64,000 nucleotides of DNA from Dipylidium caninum (taxonomy: Eukaryota; Platyhelminthes; Cestoda; Cyclophyllidea; Dipylidiidae): positions 620,001-684,000 of the forward strand of contig QEYB01000926.1 of assembly GCA_017562135.1 (NCBI GenBank), read 5' to 3'. Numbering within the stretch: position 1 is the stretch's first letter; each line of letters opens with the position of its first letter. Below, in pieces: positions 48,151 to 61,124 of this stretch. Under the pieces are notes generated by a model. That model saw nothing but the letters and a program-made list of their open reading frames with translations, did no database searches and had not been told where the DNA came from. The position numbers and the translations under genes were made by a program.

Positions 48151-50865
48151 GTGGATTTTGGCGTATATGCGGAGCCTGCAAGCCAACCCCATCAAACAAA
48201 CACTTTAGGATCCGCATGGAGACGAGGTCAGCTTTATGAGCCTCAGTTTGGGCGAACTCTGGAAGTCGACAGCACAAGCGTTAGTACAGAAAGGAAAGAC
48301 ATGTTTGTAACCACACGGATCAAACTGTGACCCGACTTCCTCTGGTCAACTTAGCTGCTAGACCAATCGGCTCCCTTAAATTATCCTGCAGAAATTTAAC
48401 CGCACTCACCATTGAAGTAGCCTTGACCTACATAAATCAACCGTGGCTCTCTTGCGAACGGAAACTCCTAAACCTCGGTAGTCAGCTGAACCATCAGTCC
48501 CAGTTAGGACTGAATTTTCGTTTCCTGAGGAGAATTCGCGGTCCAACTGATTTAGGTGGAGGGAGCGAATAAAAATAAAACAAACAGCCGTATACTCTCT
48601 TCCTCTTTGAAGTGAACGGTTACGTTCTAATCGGTACTCAAAGTGTGGAAGGGGTGTATGAAGCGATCACTTTAATAATGCTTAGAGGATTTACGGATTA
48701 ACTCGTCCCCAATTTGCATAATTCCATTCCACACGGTGTCACTGTCGGCTCCATTCACTCTGTATACTCTTCTACCCTGTTAATACCTCGGTACCTAATA
48801 GTACTAACTTTTCTAGGGCCAAATATATTCCCCAGTGCTTTATAATTAATCATTTTGCCCTTTCCAGTTCTGTCCTTTGCCTATTCGCTCAATTGTTACG
48901 CTCCCCATCACTGGTATGGAAGGAAGTGTATATGGAAAGATAGATTTATCCTCACATTATGTGTGGCCTTTATGGCACCGGTATTGCTATTTTGGGGATA
49001 CTACACACAAACAATGTTGACGACCTCCAACTGGTCCTCCCATCCTCCTGCTCCGGCCCCACCCTTTTATCCAAACAGTTAGGAGGCTTCGGAGTAGGAC
49101 AGGTTTCCTCAGAGAGTCATGGTGGCTTTAAGTGCGGCGAAAGTGAATTTCTCCATTTTATCCTTCCTTTTTTTCATGAATACCTAGGAAGCGACCACCC
49201 TGTCAACCCTGGTTTGCTCCCCTAGTCCCAATGTTTATTCCACACGAATTCCTAAGGAGTCATCCAAATGGGATTCTCAAATTAGTCGGGGAAGTGCCCA
49301 TCGTGTTCTGGGTAGCATATTTGACTATTTTTAATACTATTGTTCACTCGAAATATTGTCAGGTATTGTCTCAGTAACGCGATCAAATATTTTCATAAGT
49401 CAATCGGCGAAATGATTGGAGGATGCCATTGATTGGGATGTCAATTTAGCCAATTAGATGCGAGGCCAAAGAAATTGCCGACGATGGTCAGAACGATATT
49501 GTGGGTGCTCCAAAGATTGCCATTACTTCCTCCTCATGATATGTCTTCGTATCAGTAGATTCGTCACAATACGCTTTAATGGCTACTTTACAAGTAAGAA
49601 TTGAAATTTCACCATCGCGCCTTTAATCCTGCTTCCACGACGTACCACCATTATGAGGGATACCTGGATTAGATTCCAGAATAAGTTCGTCAACTGAGTT
49701 ATATTTTCTTAGTTACCTACTCTCTTACTGAACGTGTCAACGTGACATACTGCGCCTATCCGGTGATGAGGTGAGCATCACTCACAGGTGACTTGGCATC
49801 CCCGTGGGGCAACTCACGCGCTCGAGGTATTAGCTACCGCACGCAGTGAATTTTACCCTAGCATTGCATCTTCACGCCCATCCAGTTTCTGCCAACAGAG
49901 TTATCCAACTGTTCATCGCCCGGTTAACAGACGACGGTCCTTTGTGTAAGGCTGTGGGTGAGCATCCGACGTAATCACTAAACGCAGAGATAGAACTAGT
50001 TGCTCTTCCTTTCTCCACCTATGCCTCCATTTACTGTGTTCCTTTTGGTACGAGCATAAAACGAATAAACTTTGGTGTTCCCAGATTAGCGAGTGAAGTG
50101 AAGTGGATTGTGGAACGTATGACCATCAAATTGGGGGAAAAGTTTAACGCGTTAATTCGCAAATGAGGTTGAAGTTAACGTACCTGTCACTCCATCATGG
50201 TAATTAGTCCAGTTTAGTCAACATGAAAGGTCATTTCATCTGCCTCGCTCTCTCTTTCCCTTTGAGTCTATTTGGCCCGTAGCGTTGGCTGATAAAAAAT
50301 ATCGCCTTATTTATGTTTTCCACATAGCTAAACAGACGAAAAAGAGAGAATCGTATTGAGGTCATTGGGAATGGAAATAATAAACACGATGCGGTGGGAT
50401 TAAGGAATAATAAAGGGGCGAATATAAATAGTCCTAATTCCCTCTCACTGCAGCCTTCTGCTCCTCCTGCCTCCCAAGTTGGATCAACATATTTTTGTTT
50501 GCGAAACTTGGGAGCCGGTGACACCATTGATGTGAGTACGGAACAAACTCTCAGTCCCCCGACCTGGGAATGTGATTGATTGCTGGGAGATTCGAAGAAA
50601 GACCGATTCAGCAACCTCGTGTGTCTGCTTCCATTTAGGAATGCTTAATCATAAGTATAGGGTAATTTGGGCTGAGTGGATTTTAAAAACGAGAAATTTA
50701 GGTCTTCTCTCTGCATCTCCACACAGGACACATTCGTCGATTTTAATTACATTGGATCATCTGTGCTCATTCATGCTTCCTTTGGCGCAGATATATGGGG
50801 GTTCACAGTGCACAGAATTATTAAAGCCTCCTCCAACTTCCCACCTATTCTCTTGTTCCATTCAG
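48151..50865 (+). CDS. Candidate multi-exon gene of unknown function
   Basis: Several plus-strand open segments sit behind good acceptors. 48151-48330 follows TTCCAATAATTAG; it encodes a peptide ending VTTRIKL before TGA, or splices out at GTAACC 48313. 48868-49020 follows CCCTTTCCAG and reads VTLPITGMEGSVYGKIDL, then HYVWPLWHRYCYFGDTT. 50454-50531 lies between CTCTCACTGCAG and GTGAGTACG, exactly 26 codons. 50727-50865 follows CTCCACACAG and reads SVLIHASFGADIWGFTVHR. The last two join in phase 0. Peptides look protein-like (mixed composition, few low-complexity runs), but I recognise no domain, and the pieces may belong to more than one gene. Connections between the first two and last two are guesses. 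Confidence 0.3.
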
Positions 50866-52154
50866 GTTGACGGGAAGAATTGCCTTCGACGGCGGTTTGA
50901 TTAGTGCCGGAAAAATGAGGTCGGGATAAGAGGAAACCTGGTGAGCGACTCCACGGTCCCCCACGACACAGGAAAGCACACTTTCCCCCATCTCCCTCTC
51001 TCCCTTTCTCAACACTCACATTCTCTCTCGTGAATAATCACGAAAAAGTCTTAATTGCGTTGACTCATCCGACTTATCTCTGTCCCAGTGAACCTTGATA
51101 AGACGTGGACAATTGCTGTTGCCTTGGCTACCCAACACATGTTCCACTTTTAATGCTTCACTTGCAAAAATAACCCAAAATGTGCCAAAGAAGGGATAGT
51201 TACGGCTATTACGGGCCATAACCTCGAAGTTGTACCGAGAAAAGCGGAGGAGGGGTGGAGTCGGGGAGGGCAATGAAAGGTCCAAATGTACGAGACGTGA
51301 AAACCTGGCTTCAGCCAAGTAAAACCCTCTGGTCTAATTTGAATTAGCCGAAAGGTGACATCTAGGAGGCTTCTGGCATTGTCTAAGTTTTGCGATTCAA
51401 GTAGGAGGACAAAAAGTGGAAATTGTGTGGGAAATGGGAAGGAGGGGGGAGCAAAGTGTAAGATGGTGGAAAACCTCCCCCCAAGCGTATGACCAATAAC
51501 GGTGTCAGTTGAGAGGAGGGCTTGAAGTTCCCTGCCCTAAAATGTCAACTTAGCGAGGGCTGCCTTTATGGCTGTCTTTTTTTGCCTGGCCTAAAATTTA
51601 TGCGAAATGTAAATATTCCACACACCCTCAATCAGGCTAATTCGTCTACTCCCTAAGGATGTGTCAACCGAGGCTCCAACGTCCAAGGTCCTCCGATTTG
51701 GGTGGATTCAATTGGTTATCCCTCAAATGTTACACTAATTTGTGTATGGTGAAGTGTCGTGCTGCGCGACGTCCCGACAATTAGGTGGCACTTGCGGCGT
51801 TATTCTGTCAACTAGACTGGAAAAGTACTCGTCAGGTACACTAGTGAACTCACATCGTAGTCACAAACAGTAGTGTTGATGCTTGGGTGGAGCGGAACCT
51901 GCGTTCTGACGTGTAACGTATAGTACGTACGCCTAGATCCGGGAAATTTCCTTAAAACTGTGTCAAATGTTCACAATTTAAGTAGAGTTCGATCTATTGA
52001 CCATTGCATCTCACTTGGGATGACTATCATAAATCGTTTTATTGTTGAAGGTATCGGTTACACTTGACACCGCACGAGACTCCGAGACTCCAAACCCACT
52101 GTGAATTGCCACCGTCCTACTCGCCAGAGAGGGCAGGAGGCCCTATCCTATCCA

Positions 52155-52190
52155 CTCCTCCTCCCTCCTCCTCCTCCTCCTCCTCCTCCC
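52155..52190 (+). repeat. (CTC)n trinucleotide repeat
   Basis: About a dozen CTC units, with one short interruption. Confidence 0.8.
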
Positions 52191-53213
52191 TGACTACTAT
52201 TCCTTTGTTCTCTGACCCGCCCTATCAACGTATTTTTAACAGCTCTTTTTCTCATTTCCACCGTCTACGCACAAAACTGAGACCATTTGAGTTAATTATC
52301 TTGAAAAGATGAACGAGCACTCACGATCAGATATCTCGTAATTGACTTACCCCGAGATGATGGAGGTAGTCAGGGTGGGTAGGCTTCTTCTTGTGATGTC
52401 TTTATTATCAGACTACACTTGATTGAGAGAATCTCTGTGGCGGAGAGGAGTGCAGGCGTCCGGACCTAGTGTGTCCTAAAAGTAACTCTAATGTCTACAT
52501 GAGATGTAGGAAAGGAGGCGGTTGCTAATGAAGGAAATCGACGTTGACGAAAAGGGATGAGATTAACAAGTGACGAAATACTTGCGGGTTTCTGGTATCA
52601 AAGGGGCCTCCTAGTTGAGAGACTGGCATTTACCGCACAAGTTTCCTTTGGCCTGTGGATTCTGAGAGCCACCTTGGAAGAGAGGCGAGAGGCGATAAAT
52701 ACCGGAACTAACAAGTCAACCATGTCAACAGGTCACCAGCAATGAAGAACTCGTGTCTTCCGACATCCACTTCACACTTTACACCAACACTTACGTGTGC
52801 AAGGCTGGCTGCTTAGAGAGGTAAAGCCGTTTGCTTTTGATGTGGATAGCATTAATAAAATATTCTTAATTAAGTCACTAATAAACGGCCCCATTTACTG
52901 CACCGAGGGGGATTCTGTCCGATCTCCTAAACCCTCAATTAACAATAGTCATTCGAGAGTGGTTCACCACCTAAAGCATTAAGCCGCCCAATTAGTCGAG
53001 CCCACACTTTAAAGTGTGTTGTGCCGCCGAATTGGGATTATGTGGCATGAATTCGTCATATTTCACACATGGATAACATAGTTTCCGGCCTAGTTCTGGG
53101 GTTGTACCAAAACCCTCCACCCAACGTAGACAGAAGGGGTAAAACTCATCCATTCAAGCCGCCTATTTCATTACAGACTGATGCCAGGGGCGGAACCAGC
53201 TAAAATGAATTCC

Positions 53214-53282
53214 GGAGGGGGAGGGGGAGGGAGAGGGGGAGGGCAAAGGGTACAAATGGCTCTGGGGAGTGGGGGGCGGAGA
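53214..53282 (+). other. G-quadruplex-prone tract
   Basis: At least six G-blocks of three to six separated by single A or GA, followed by further G-blocks around 53262-53278. It fits the usual G3+ N1-7 pattern on the plus strand. Confidence 0.6.
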
Positions 53283-55879
53283 GTGAAGGAAGAAGCGGGA
53301 GAAACGGTGGGAGGGAGAGGACACGAGGGCAAGAGGAGATGTAGCAAATTCCAAATTTTCGACATATTTTTTCCCTTACCTTTTCGCTGGTGGCGCTAAT
53401 ACAAGGGCTCGGTGTACATGGAAATGGGTCACTTATTCGGGATGTCTAGGACGCCAAGTAGGACGCGCCGCCACTGCAACGCGCTGAATATGGATGTTAA
53501 TGCGGGCTTGGGAAGAAGGCGCTACCACCTACTTTCTTCAGCCACATTGTAAACACCGCGCGTTTATGAAGGTGAAGTACGGGGGATGAATCAACCGATC
53601 CACCCCATAGCCCACGTCCATATATCCCCAAAAATCCTCCCGCCCATTAGCTTGCGAACCTTCGCTTCTGATGGCACTTATTAGGATTGGCGTTGTGCAG
53701 TGTTTATCATTTAAATCATGTCTTGGTATTGCACGACACACATTCAGCCTGCTTCCGAAGTAGCACACCCATGGTGAAATGAAGGACCGGATGTGATGTA
53801 CCGAGCCTCCTGGAGAATGTCGGTCTTTGACAAGAACTCAAATCACCAAATGCCAGCGAATAGCCAATCACAATGCGGCCTTGAGTTGGGGTGTTTCGGT
53901 CCTCCCCCGTGGTAGAATCGTCTTTGTCAATTTAAATCTATTAAGTGAAGGCCTACATGGTAGAGCTGATAATTATAGTAATATCACATTTTTGAAACTT
54001 CCACTCTATTCCGAGCTTATTCTTTCGTCCCCACAAAAGTACTCAGCTGGGAAACGGCGGCGGGGCTGGGGGGCGGAGCAGCGATATTGTGAGTACGGGA
54101 GATAGTAATTTATTTGCGGTATTAACAGCCCCATAAATATGTGTATTACTGGGAGCTTATCTTGTGTGGCGGCCCTTCCGCAATGTGTGAGAGCGATTTA
54201 ATCGCATTTTTTTACGCGTGAAACTTTTTTGAGCCACTTTTCCATTCGCTCTCATGCCCATTGTGCGGCGGGTCGATTTCCCCTTCATATTTCCGCTCGC
54301 TTCACTCTCAGCTCCACGCTGTTTTTGTCCTCGTCCGATGTTGACGAACTTCCACGTACACTACAATTATTAGTGTTAAGGTCTTTCGGGGATGTTTTCA
54401 CAGCGAGATGATTTTCTGTTGTTTTATCATTTGAATGAGTATAGCCCAGAATTCATACATATGAGACAAACAATAAATGGCATTCAGTGTGGAGCGTACT
54501 TTTCCAAATATATCAGTGGCAAACAGATCTTCACCAGTTTCGAATTATCCATAGCACTTTGATTGAAGTGGACAACTGTCAATGTCAATAAGTCTTGTCA
54601 ACATTAGAATGGTCGGTGAGATCGTAGCTGAGGGAGCGTGATGTTTACATTATACTTTCACGCATTAGCTAACGAAATGACCAAAAGAGGTATGGAGGAA
54701 CTGGAGAATGCGCCAGAAGGTGAGCGATAAAGTTCCCTCCAATGCTTTCTTAATCGACGTTTTGCACCTCTCTTTCCTCACCCTCTGACCTACCGATCGC
54801 GCCACTCTCCCGCCGGAGACTCCAAACCACTTCTCTCCTCCATTTCCTCATATAATTGGCTTAACTACGGGGGATACGCCAACTAGGGGCCGTGATTTTG
54901 ACCTTCACCACTTTTCTCAGATGGTGTAATTTAAAAGTCAAATTTTAAATGAATTAATCGCCTTTCCGTCCACCCTTCGTCTCCCCCCCTCCCCGGCTCC
55001 GTTCCTTACGCCTCATGTACACAAAGAGCCTGCCTTCCTTTGTCGTCTCCGGTACACGTAAACAACCGGCCAACCTCGACTGTGACACACACACACGCTG
55101 TTCTTGCAGCCCAGGCCGATGTAGCAGGAATCTATGGATTCCCAAGCCGGTTAACTGGTTTTTAATGTTTTTTGTCAATTTTTAGCTGCTCTAGCCTTTT
55201 TTGTGCCTGTAATGTCGCCTTCAGTCTGGCGCATCGTCTATTCTCGTGGCCGCAGGAGCACCGTCAAATGCTTCTCTACCAAATTCTTACGTTATCTGGC
55301 CAGTCCCCACGGCCTTACAGTTGCCATAAATGCTGAATTTATTGAACCATTAAAGTTTGGCACGCATACTACGCAATTAAAATATTGTTTTATATTACTT
55401 TGGGCACAGAGTTGGAGAGGCGGGGTGGAGGGCGGGGTGAAAGGTGGGGACCGAGGGCCAGTGATGCGGTTGGGGCTGGGGCTGAGCCAAGAGACGATTG
55501 ACGCTGACGTTCTGCGCATACGCAATATATCGCCTTTGATGTTTTGAGCCCGTTTCTCTCTCCTCCCATTTTCTTTTCCCTCCTTTCTACGAAGTCATTT
55601 GCAACCATCAGAATGATGGCGCTTCGGGAGAGGAGGCGGGGTCAGCCCGGCTTGTATTCGAAACCCAGCGAGAGATTTCTGTTTCTTTTCTTCTCCTTTT
55701 TTGGTCAAAGGCACTGGGACGGGAGCACGCAAGCCCTTCAAGTTACCCCACATTAAACCCATTAAAGTAATTTAAATGACAGTAAATTAATCAAATGGTC
55801 GCGTAGAGAACAAAGAGGAGTTTCGCTTTTATCTTTATGACTGCCCGAGGGTTTAGGGGAAATCTGAAAAACTTGGGAC

Positions 55880-55947
55880 GCGGGCGGGGAGGGGGCGGGA
55901 GGGTTGAGCTTGTGTGTGGCTGGGTAGGTGGCTGGGTGGGTGGGGAG
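55880..55947 (+). other. G-quadruplex-prone tract with GGGTGGNTG motifs
   Basis: Two neighbouring groups of G-blocks: one of four blocks near 55884-55906 (CGGGCGGGGAGGGGGCGGGA) and a GGCTGGGT-type group near 55917-55945. Both satisfy the four-block rule. Confidence 0.55.
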
Positions 55948-56352
55948 AGTACGAAGTCAGGATTGCTAAAAGCCCCGCGATTTTATTAAACAAATTTTAG
56001 TAAATTCACTGGGCAGCCATTATCAGGTGCTCCCAGTGAGTATCGCTTCCCTCCTCCCATTGCATACACACATCCCCCTTCAGATCCCGTTGGCTTGACG
56101 TCTCCACGCCGTCTCTTCAACTTTAAGCCTAGATGGCCTTTGAAAAGCCGTTTATCCTGCCAGATCACGATCCAGTCGTATCTCCCCGCACTCTGCTGAC
56201 TTAAGGTGGGTTTCTCACCCTACCAACGAATGGCTACTGATATATTAAGGATGAATGCGGGCGACGAGAAGAACGCCAGCGGAAGTATCTTCGTACGACA
56301 CTGCTTCGGTAAGGCATGAACAAGTGTCTGTGTACCTGTAAATGTAAGTATG

Positions 56353-56492
56353 GGTGTGTGTGTGTGTGTGTCTGTATTTGACAAAGGTGCCCTTTAAATG
56401 GAATTTCAACCATAAATCTTGCTAACTCTCTTTGTGCGCTCTCTCTCTCTCTCTCTCTCTCGCTGTGTTTGTTTGTGTGTGTGTGTGTGTGC
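56353..56492 (+). repeat. GT and CT dinucleotide repeats
   Basis: A (GT)n run at about 56353-56371, a (CT)n run at about 56440-56462 and a second (GT)n run at about 56475-56491. Confidence 0.85.
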
Positions 56493-56872
56493 GCATGCAT
56501 GCAACTGCACTCACAAATTCGGCATTCTGATTTATGCCTCAAACACGCTTGATTCTTCGCAAGCGTTTTGCGAAGAATTTAGCAGTGGACACAATGGCTG
56601 ACTAAGAGAAGTCCTTCCTCAATGCGACTTTGTTTGACTCCACGATTAGTCATTTGACAGGCAGCCCCGCAGTGGATGAGTCCGCAACTCTTCTCTCTCT
56701 GCTCTCCCCTCCGCCACCGACACTGCCACCTTGCCGGAATGACGAGACACACTCACGTCCATCGACATGTGAACATTTGGAAACATGCGGACATGAAAGC
56801 CTGCACTGCAAATGACGGTATGGGCCAGTGAAAGGGCTGTTGACATGACCTGGAAACAAATGACATATGAGA

Positions 56873-57525
56873 TTGCAGAATATGAAACGGACGTCTTCGT
56901 TTAGTCCGGGTTCAGCTGCGACCGAGAGATATATATATTATACCCTGCGCTCGAAATCTTAGTTATAACTTGTAGCGGTACTCATTTACTCATTTTCCGT
57001 GTAGTTATCACACATTTATTTATTTTTTTCGCCGCAACCAGATGGAAGGACTGCCCGATTTACATATGCTTTTCTCGTTTAAGTCTAAAGGAAATCATTG
57101 CGCAGGTCAACAAACTTTGAGGAACAGTAATGAGGCCATCGGAGATGGACCCACTGATGGAAAAAGCGCTCGACGATAGACCTGAAACCTCCGCTCCGAC
57201 AATTTGTGTATCGTCAAGGCGCCTCGAGGAAGGCCACCTGCCCATGTTGCTGACGGGGAGGAAGGATGGAAGACGACCGTGGAGTCAGATCCACATACGA
57301 AACTGTTCATGAACGCGGGTTTAAACTAAATAGGAGCTAGCCATCCATTTACGTACAGTAAAAAAAATAGAAATTGAACAAATATGTCCGGGCCGCATGA
57401 ACTGATCCAAATTCAGACAGTCGTAGACGCCAGCGCAAGTTGCTTAGACTAAATTTAATAAACAATATTAAAAAGAGCTCTTTTTGTCTTCTACTTAGAT
57501 CCAACGCCCGTTTCGTGGCTCCCAA
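56873..57525 (+). mobile_element. Internally deleted mariner copy with both terminal repeats
   Basis: The 5' end (56873) starts TTGCAGAATATGAAACGGAC; the 3' end (57525), reverse-complemented, starts TTGGGAGCCACGAAACGGGC, clear relatives of the ends of the other copies. The N-terminal helix-turn-helix remnant reads QTLRNSNEAIGDGPTDGKSA near 57110-57175, with SGPHELIQIQTVVDASAS (WVPHEL motif) near 57390-57445. The catalytic half is missing: about 653 nt in total against 1.1 kb for the copy at 60 kb. Non-autonomous, MITE-like structure with frameshifts. Confidence 0.75.
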
Positions 57526-59985
57526 ATTAATAAAAGGAAAAAGCGTAATTCAAGTTGCTCTTGTCTGTGACATACAGACTTTCTCCTCCGCTAAGCGGTG
57601 GTTTGTTTTTGATCCTCCTTGAGGAGATCGCAGCGCCTGTCCGAGTTGCAGACTTCATTATTAGTTTATCATATACCATCACTTCGTTAATCCCTCACCA
57701 ATGTTGTTTACATCGCCAGACAATGTCAAATTATACGCCTCCTAATGTATGGTTGGGAAGGAAGAAAGGCGGAATGGTGGAGTCTGAGTCGACTGGACAG
57801 TCAAATGACTCGCTTTCCTACCGATTGTGTTGGGCCCGAGGAGGACAGGGGGGTTAAGGGGAAGGATACGGGGGGAACAACTCCAAGTAAGTGATCGATG
57901 CGCTACGCCGTCCTCCTCACGATCAAACGTAAAATCTCAGATGTCAACGCGTTGTCAGTGTGTTTTAGTGGGCGACAGACATGGAAGGCGGAATGTCTCA
58001 TTCCTCCCCTCGCCTCCACGCCGTTCTGCCCTCGCCGCAACAAGGTTCGAGTTATCGGTAAGGCGAAGGACTGTGTTTGAGTGAGCCGCCGCTTCCCCTT
58101 GACAATATCCTCGAGTGACCTTGGGCAAGAAGGCAGAATCCATTCGCCGACGTCATTCCATCCATTCGTGGCGAAATTATTGCACTTTAAGGGGATCAGG
58201 AGTGGATTATGGAATAAATTTAAAGTATCCCGGGTGGACATTAACCTGTTCGAAGGGAATAAATGAACATTCACAGAGTTAGAAGAGATAATGCGGATAG
58301 CCGACCTGCCTCGATACTTCTTCTGTCCCACTTCGCCATTCCTCTCGGAGATCCCCACCCGCCACTCATCACGTACTCCAATCATTGGACCGTTTTTTGC
58401 TCTCTCCGTCAAACATCACCATTTCTCCCTTTTGCGCCACTTATTGTCAGCTCGACATTGTCGACGTCTTCTTCTCGAAGTGCTTTAGTTTAGCGCGATG
58501 TGAGACAACCATACGTATACATGCCACCTCCGCCTCTCTTCATGCCTCTTCTTCTTCTTTTTCTTTTCTTCTTCTTCTCCTCTTCCTCCTTCCAGACGGC
58601 TTGAAACGGCTACCAACTTTTTTACTCACTCTCTTACATCCCCTCATTTTCGCCATCACATTGCACGCTTGGGGTGAGGGCGATCGCCCCACGACGGGAT
58701 CACCGAAAGGTGGCGAAGCAGGACGCCGTTGAGATCTCAAGGCGAAGGGGAGGTTATTCATTAACGATGCTATGAATATCCCACTTTTTCAGCGTCCATA
58801 ATCTAACTGCGCGATTTCGCCCAAAAACTGCGTAACCTCGAGGCAGGAACAATGAGTTATCAGGGACCGCGGCCGTTCGCCACCTCTGTATTCGCGGACA
58901 GCCTCGATTGCCCCCTAATCTCCACCCACCTCTTCAAGCCTCACTTCACATAAGGCAACCTAAATTAGGTTGGTAATAATTAATTCACATAACCCGAGGA
59001 CTGCCTCCTGTCTCCATGGCTAGTTCATACCGCGGTACCAACGTCGACGTACTTTCGTCTGGGCACTCATTTGTGTACCGCCAGGGGGCCATTTTATTTT
59101 AGTGCGTAAAAACAGGGGGTTGTCGAATTCCGCCACCAATGTCTGGGGCTGCGGGTAAAATGGGGCCTGGAAAAGGCAGAAGAGACGAGGAGTCGAGAGA
59201 AGAAGGTTTGTATTTTCACTTGGTTCCTACCCTGGGGCGATTATTACCGTTTGGCCATTTGGGCAACCGCTGCCTTTACGACTGGCCTGAAATAGGTCGA
59301 GGCACCCATCGACTCCCCTTCATACGCCCGTTTCAGTGGTGGAACGGTGGAGATTGTTGCGCTAAGCATGAGTTTACTCAGGCATCTAACAACGGGTTCA
59401 TTTCCCCACCCTCCCTCGTCACCTGGAGACGAGGTGAGTGGCGGCTTTTGGCAGATCTGTTTACACTTCCCCCCACCTCCCCACCCACTCCCCCGTAGGC
59501 AAAGTACGCGGCGGAAATCATTTCAGGAGCCAACCACTGTCACTAACTCCAAGTTGTTTGACTTCCGACCTCATGTCAGCTGCCGATCGGGTTCAACCCA
59601 AATGCCTGGCACAGAGCTGCTTTGGCACTGGCCAGGAAAGATGTGGGGTTGTTGAGGGACAAATCCGGTAGCTCGCATCTCGTAATTCCACTAAGAGGAG
59701 CTTTACATGATGCCCGACTTGTCCAAGGGCCTCATTTCAATGTCCGGGGGCTTGTGTTCACCCAGCAAAACTTCCGCATGAACCGCCGGTTTAAGGACGC
59801 TAACAGCTCCGCCTCTGAAAAGATTTTGAATGCCCCGATCAGAGAATCGCACAATGGGAGTTAATGCCACCTGGGATCCGTTCTCAGTCCAAATCTCCCG
59901 GTTTTCCTTAAAGGCTGCACCGGTTGGGAGTTCATATAGCCAGAAGTCAATAGAACCGCTCGTTTAGAAGGGAAAAAATATGAGG
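57526..59985. other. Interval between two mariner copies
   Basis: No gene recognised. The 169-codon minus-strand ORF at 57903-58412 and the 119-codon ORF at 59139-59498 have no domain and lie within chance length. There is a pyrimidine-rich (CTT)n stretch near 58547-58590. Confidence 0.45.
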
Positions 59986-61124
59986 CTGAAAGCTATGAAA
60001 CGAGTGTTTTTTAGTCAGAGGGGCAAGCTGCAACTTCCGCCTGTTACTTTTAAATAAAATTGTTAAAGCTCTTTCACTCGTTCATTTCGTATATTTTGTT
60101 CCTGTTTGTATCCAATCCTTATCTTATTTTCCTTTGAAACCGAATAGAAATAAGACCTGATTTACACCTAATTTTCATGCACTAGTTCAAACTAAGTATT
60201 AGCGCAGTTCAAGCCTTGAGAAACTTTAATCAGGCATTTGGAGGTGGATTCATGAATGAGAAAAATGCTCGGTCGTGCTTCCATAAGTTTCGATCTGGTA
60301 ATTTGAGCTTCGAGGAAGACCATAGGCTAATGTCGAGGACGAGAAGGAAATAAGGACGACGACGGGTAAATCCGGTCCACCATGCACGGAACTTGGGTCT
60401 AAACTAAGCAGAGACTAGTCATCCATGCGTCCGTGTAAGAACATTTGAGTGTTATAAACGCTAAGGAGAAAAGTTGGACTCATGCGCCACCTGTACGAAC
60501 TGATGCAACACGACTGCTGCCACTTTGACACCAAATCATCACTTGTCATGAAAAGGGGCTTTTGTTTGATAATGGAAAACGATTAAGCAAATGGGTAGGG
60601 AAGAGCACATTTCCAAGACGCACTCCAAAGCCGGAATTTCCTCACAAAAACATTGTGGTTAGCATGTGGGCGAATGTCCGGGGAGCGATGCATCAACGCT
60701 GGCCATAATACAACCACGTGAAACCATAACAGCCGCGAAGTCCCACTGCCGTGCATGAAATTGATGTTGTGCACAAAAAGAAACTCATGAAAATACTGCA
60801 ACCACCCCCGTTGCTTATTAGTGTGAAATCTATCCACATTTTCTCCCACATTTTCTCGACATTTCTCCGGCCGATTATTAACCTTGCCCTGAATACGATT
60901 TAGTTTAGGAGAAAAAATATACCATAATCACAAGGATAAACGGTAGAATGGTTTATCATCTCTAAAGGCAAGTATTTCTTTCAAAGAGGCGCACATGAGT
61001 TGACTATTGTTGGTTAAAAGTTTTAGTTGCTAATAGGGATTATTTCGATTAAATATAAGAAAAAGTGCGAAATATGGCGCTTTTTGTTTTCCACTTACTT
61101 TAACGCCAGTTTAACAGTTTCCAA
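59986..61124 (+). mobile_element. Degenerate full-span mariner (DD34D) transposon
   Basis: The most complete copy, 1.14 kb. The 5' end near 59986 reads CTGAAAGCTATGAAACG; the 3' end (reverse complement from 61124) reads TTGGAAACTGTTAAACTGGC. Remnants in order: N-terminal helix-turn-helix (NFNQAFGGGFMNEKNAR, then FHKFRSGNLSFEED, 60215-60320); TGDEKW-equivalent IITCHEKGLLFDNGK (60535-60580); PKPEFPHKNIVVSMW (60624-60668), equal to the PKP-KKVMLSVWW block; and FLDISPADY (60856-60882) for the last-Asp motif. The middle between the last two is shortened. One frame stays open from about 60520 to 60705, but stops and shifts elsewhere make it inactive. Confidence 0.85.

Larger units (their letters stand above)
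50866..56872. other. Gene-poor interval with simple repeats
   Basis: No recognisable gene. It holds a (TCC)n run near 52155-52190, two G-rich tracts (53214-53280 and 55880-55946) and dinucleotide repeats near 56354-56491. The AT-rich block around 55745-55800 with TTAAT/ATTAA motifs could be regulatory, but nothing proves it. Confidence 0.45.

Noticed and set aside
57903..58412. 169-codon minus-strand ORF
   Set aside because: Length is within chance for this much sequence, overlapping ORFs occupy other frames, and no domain is visible.
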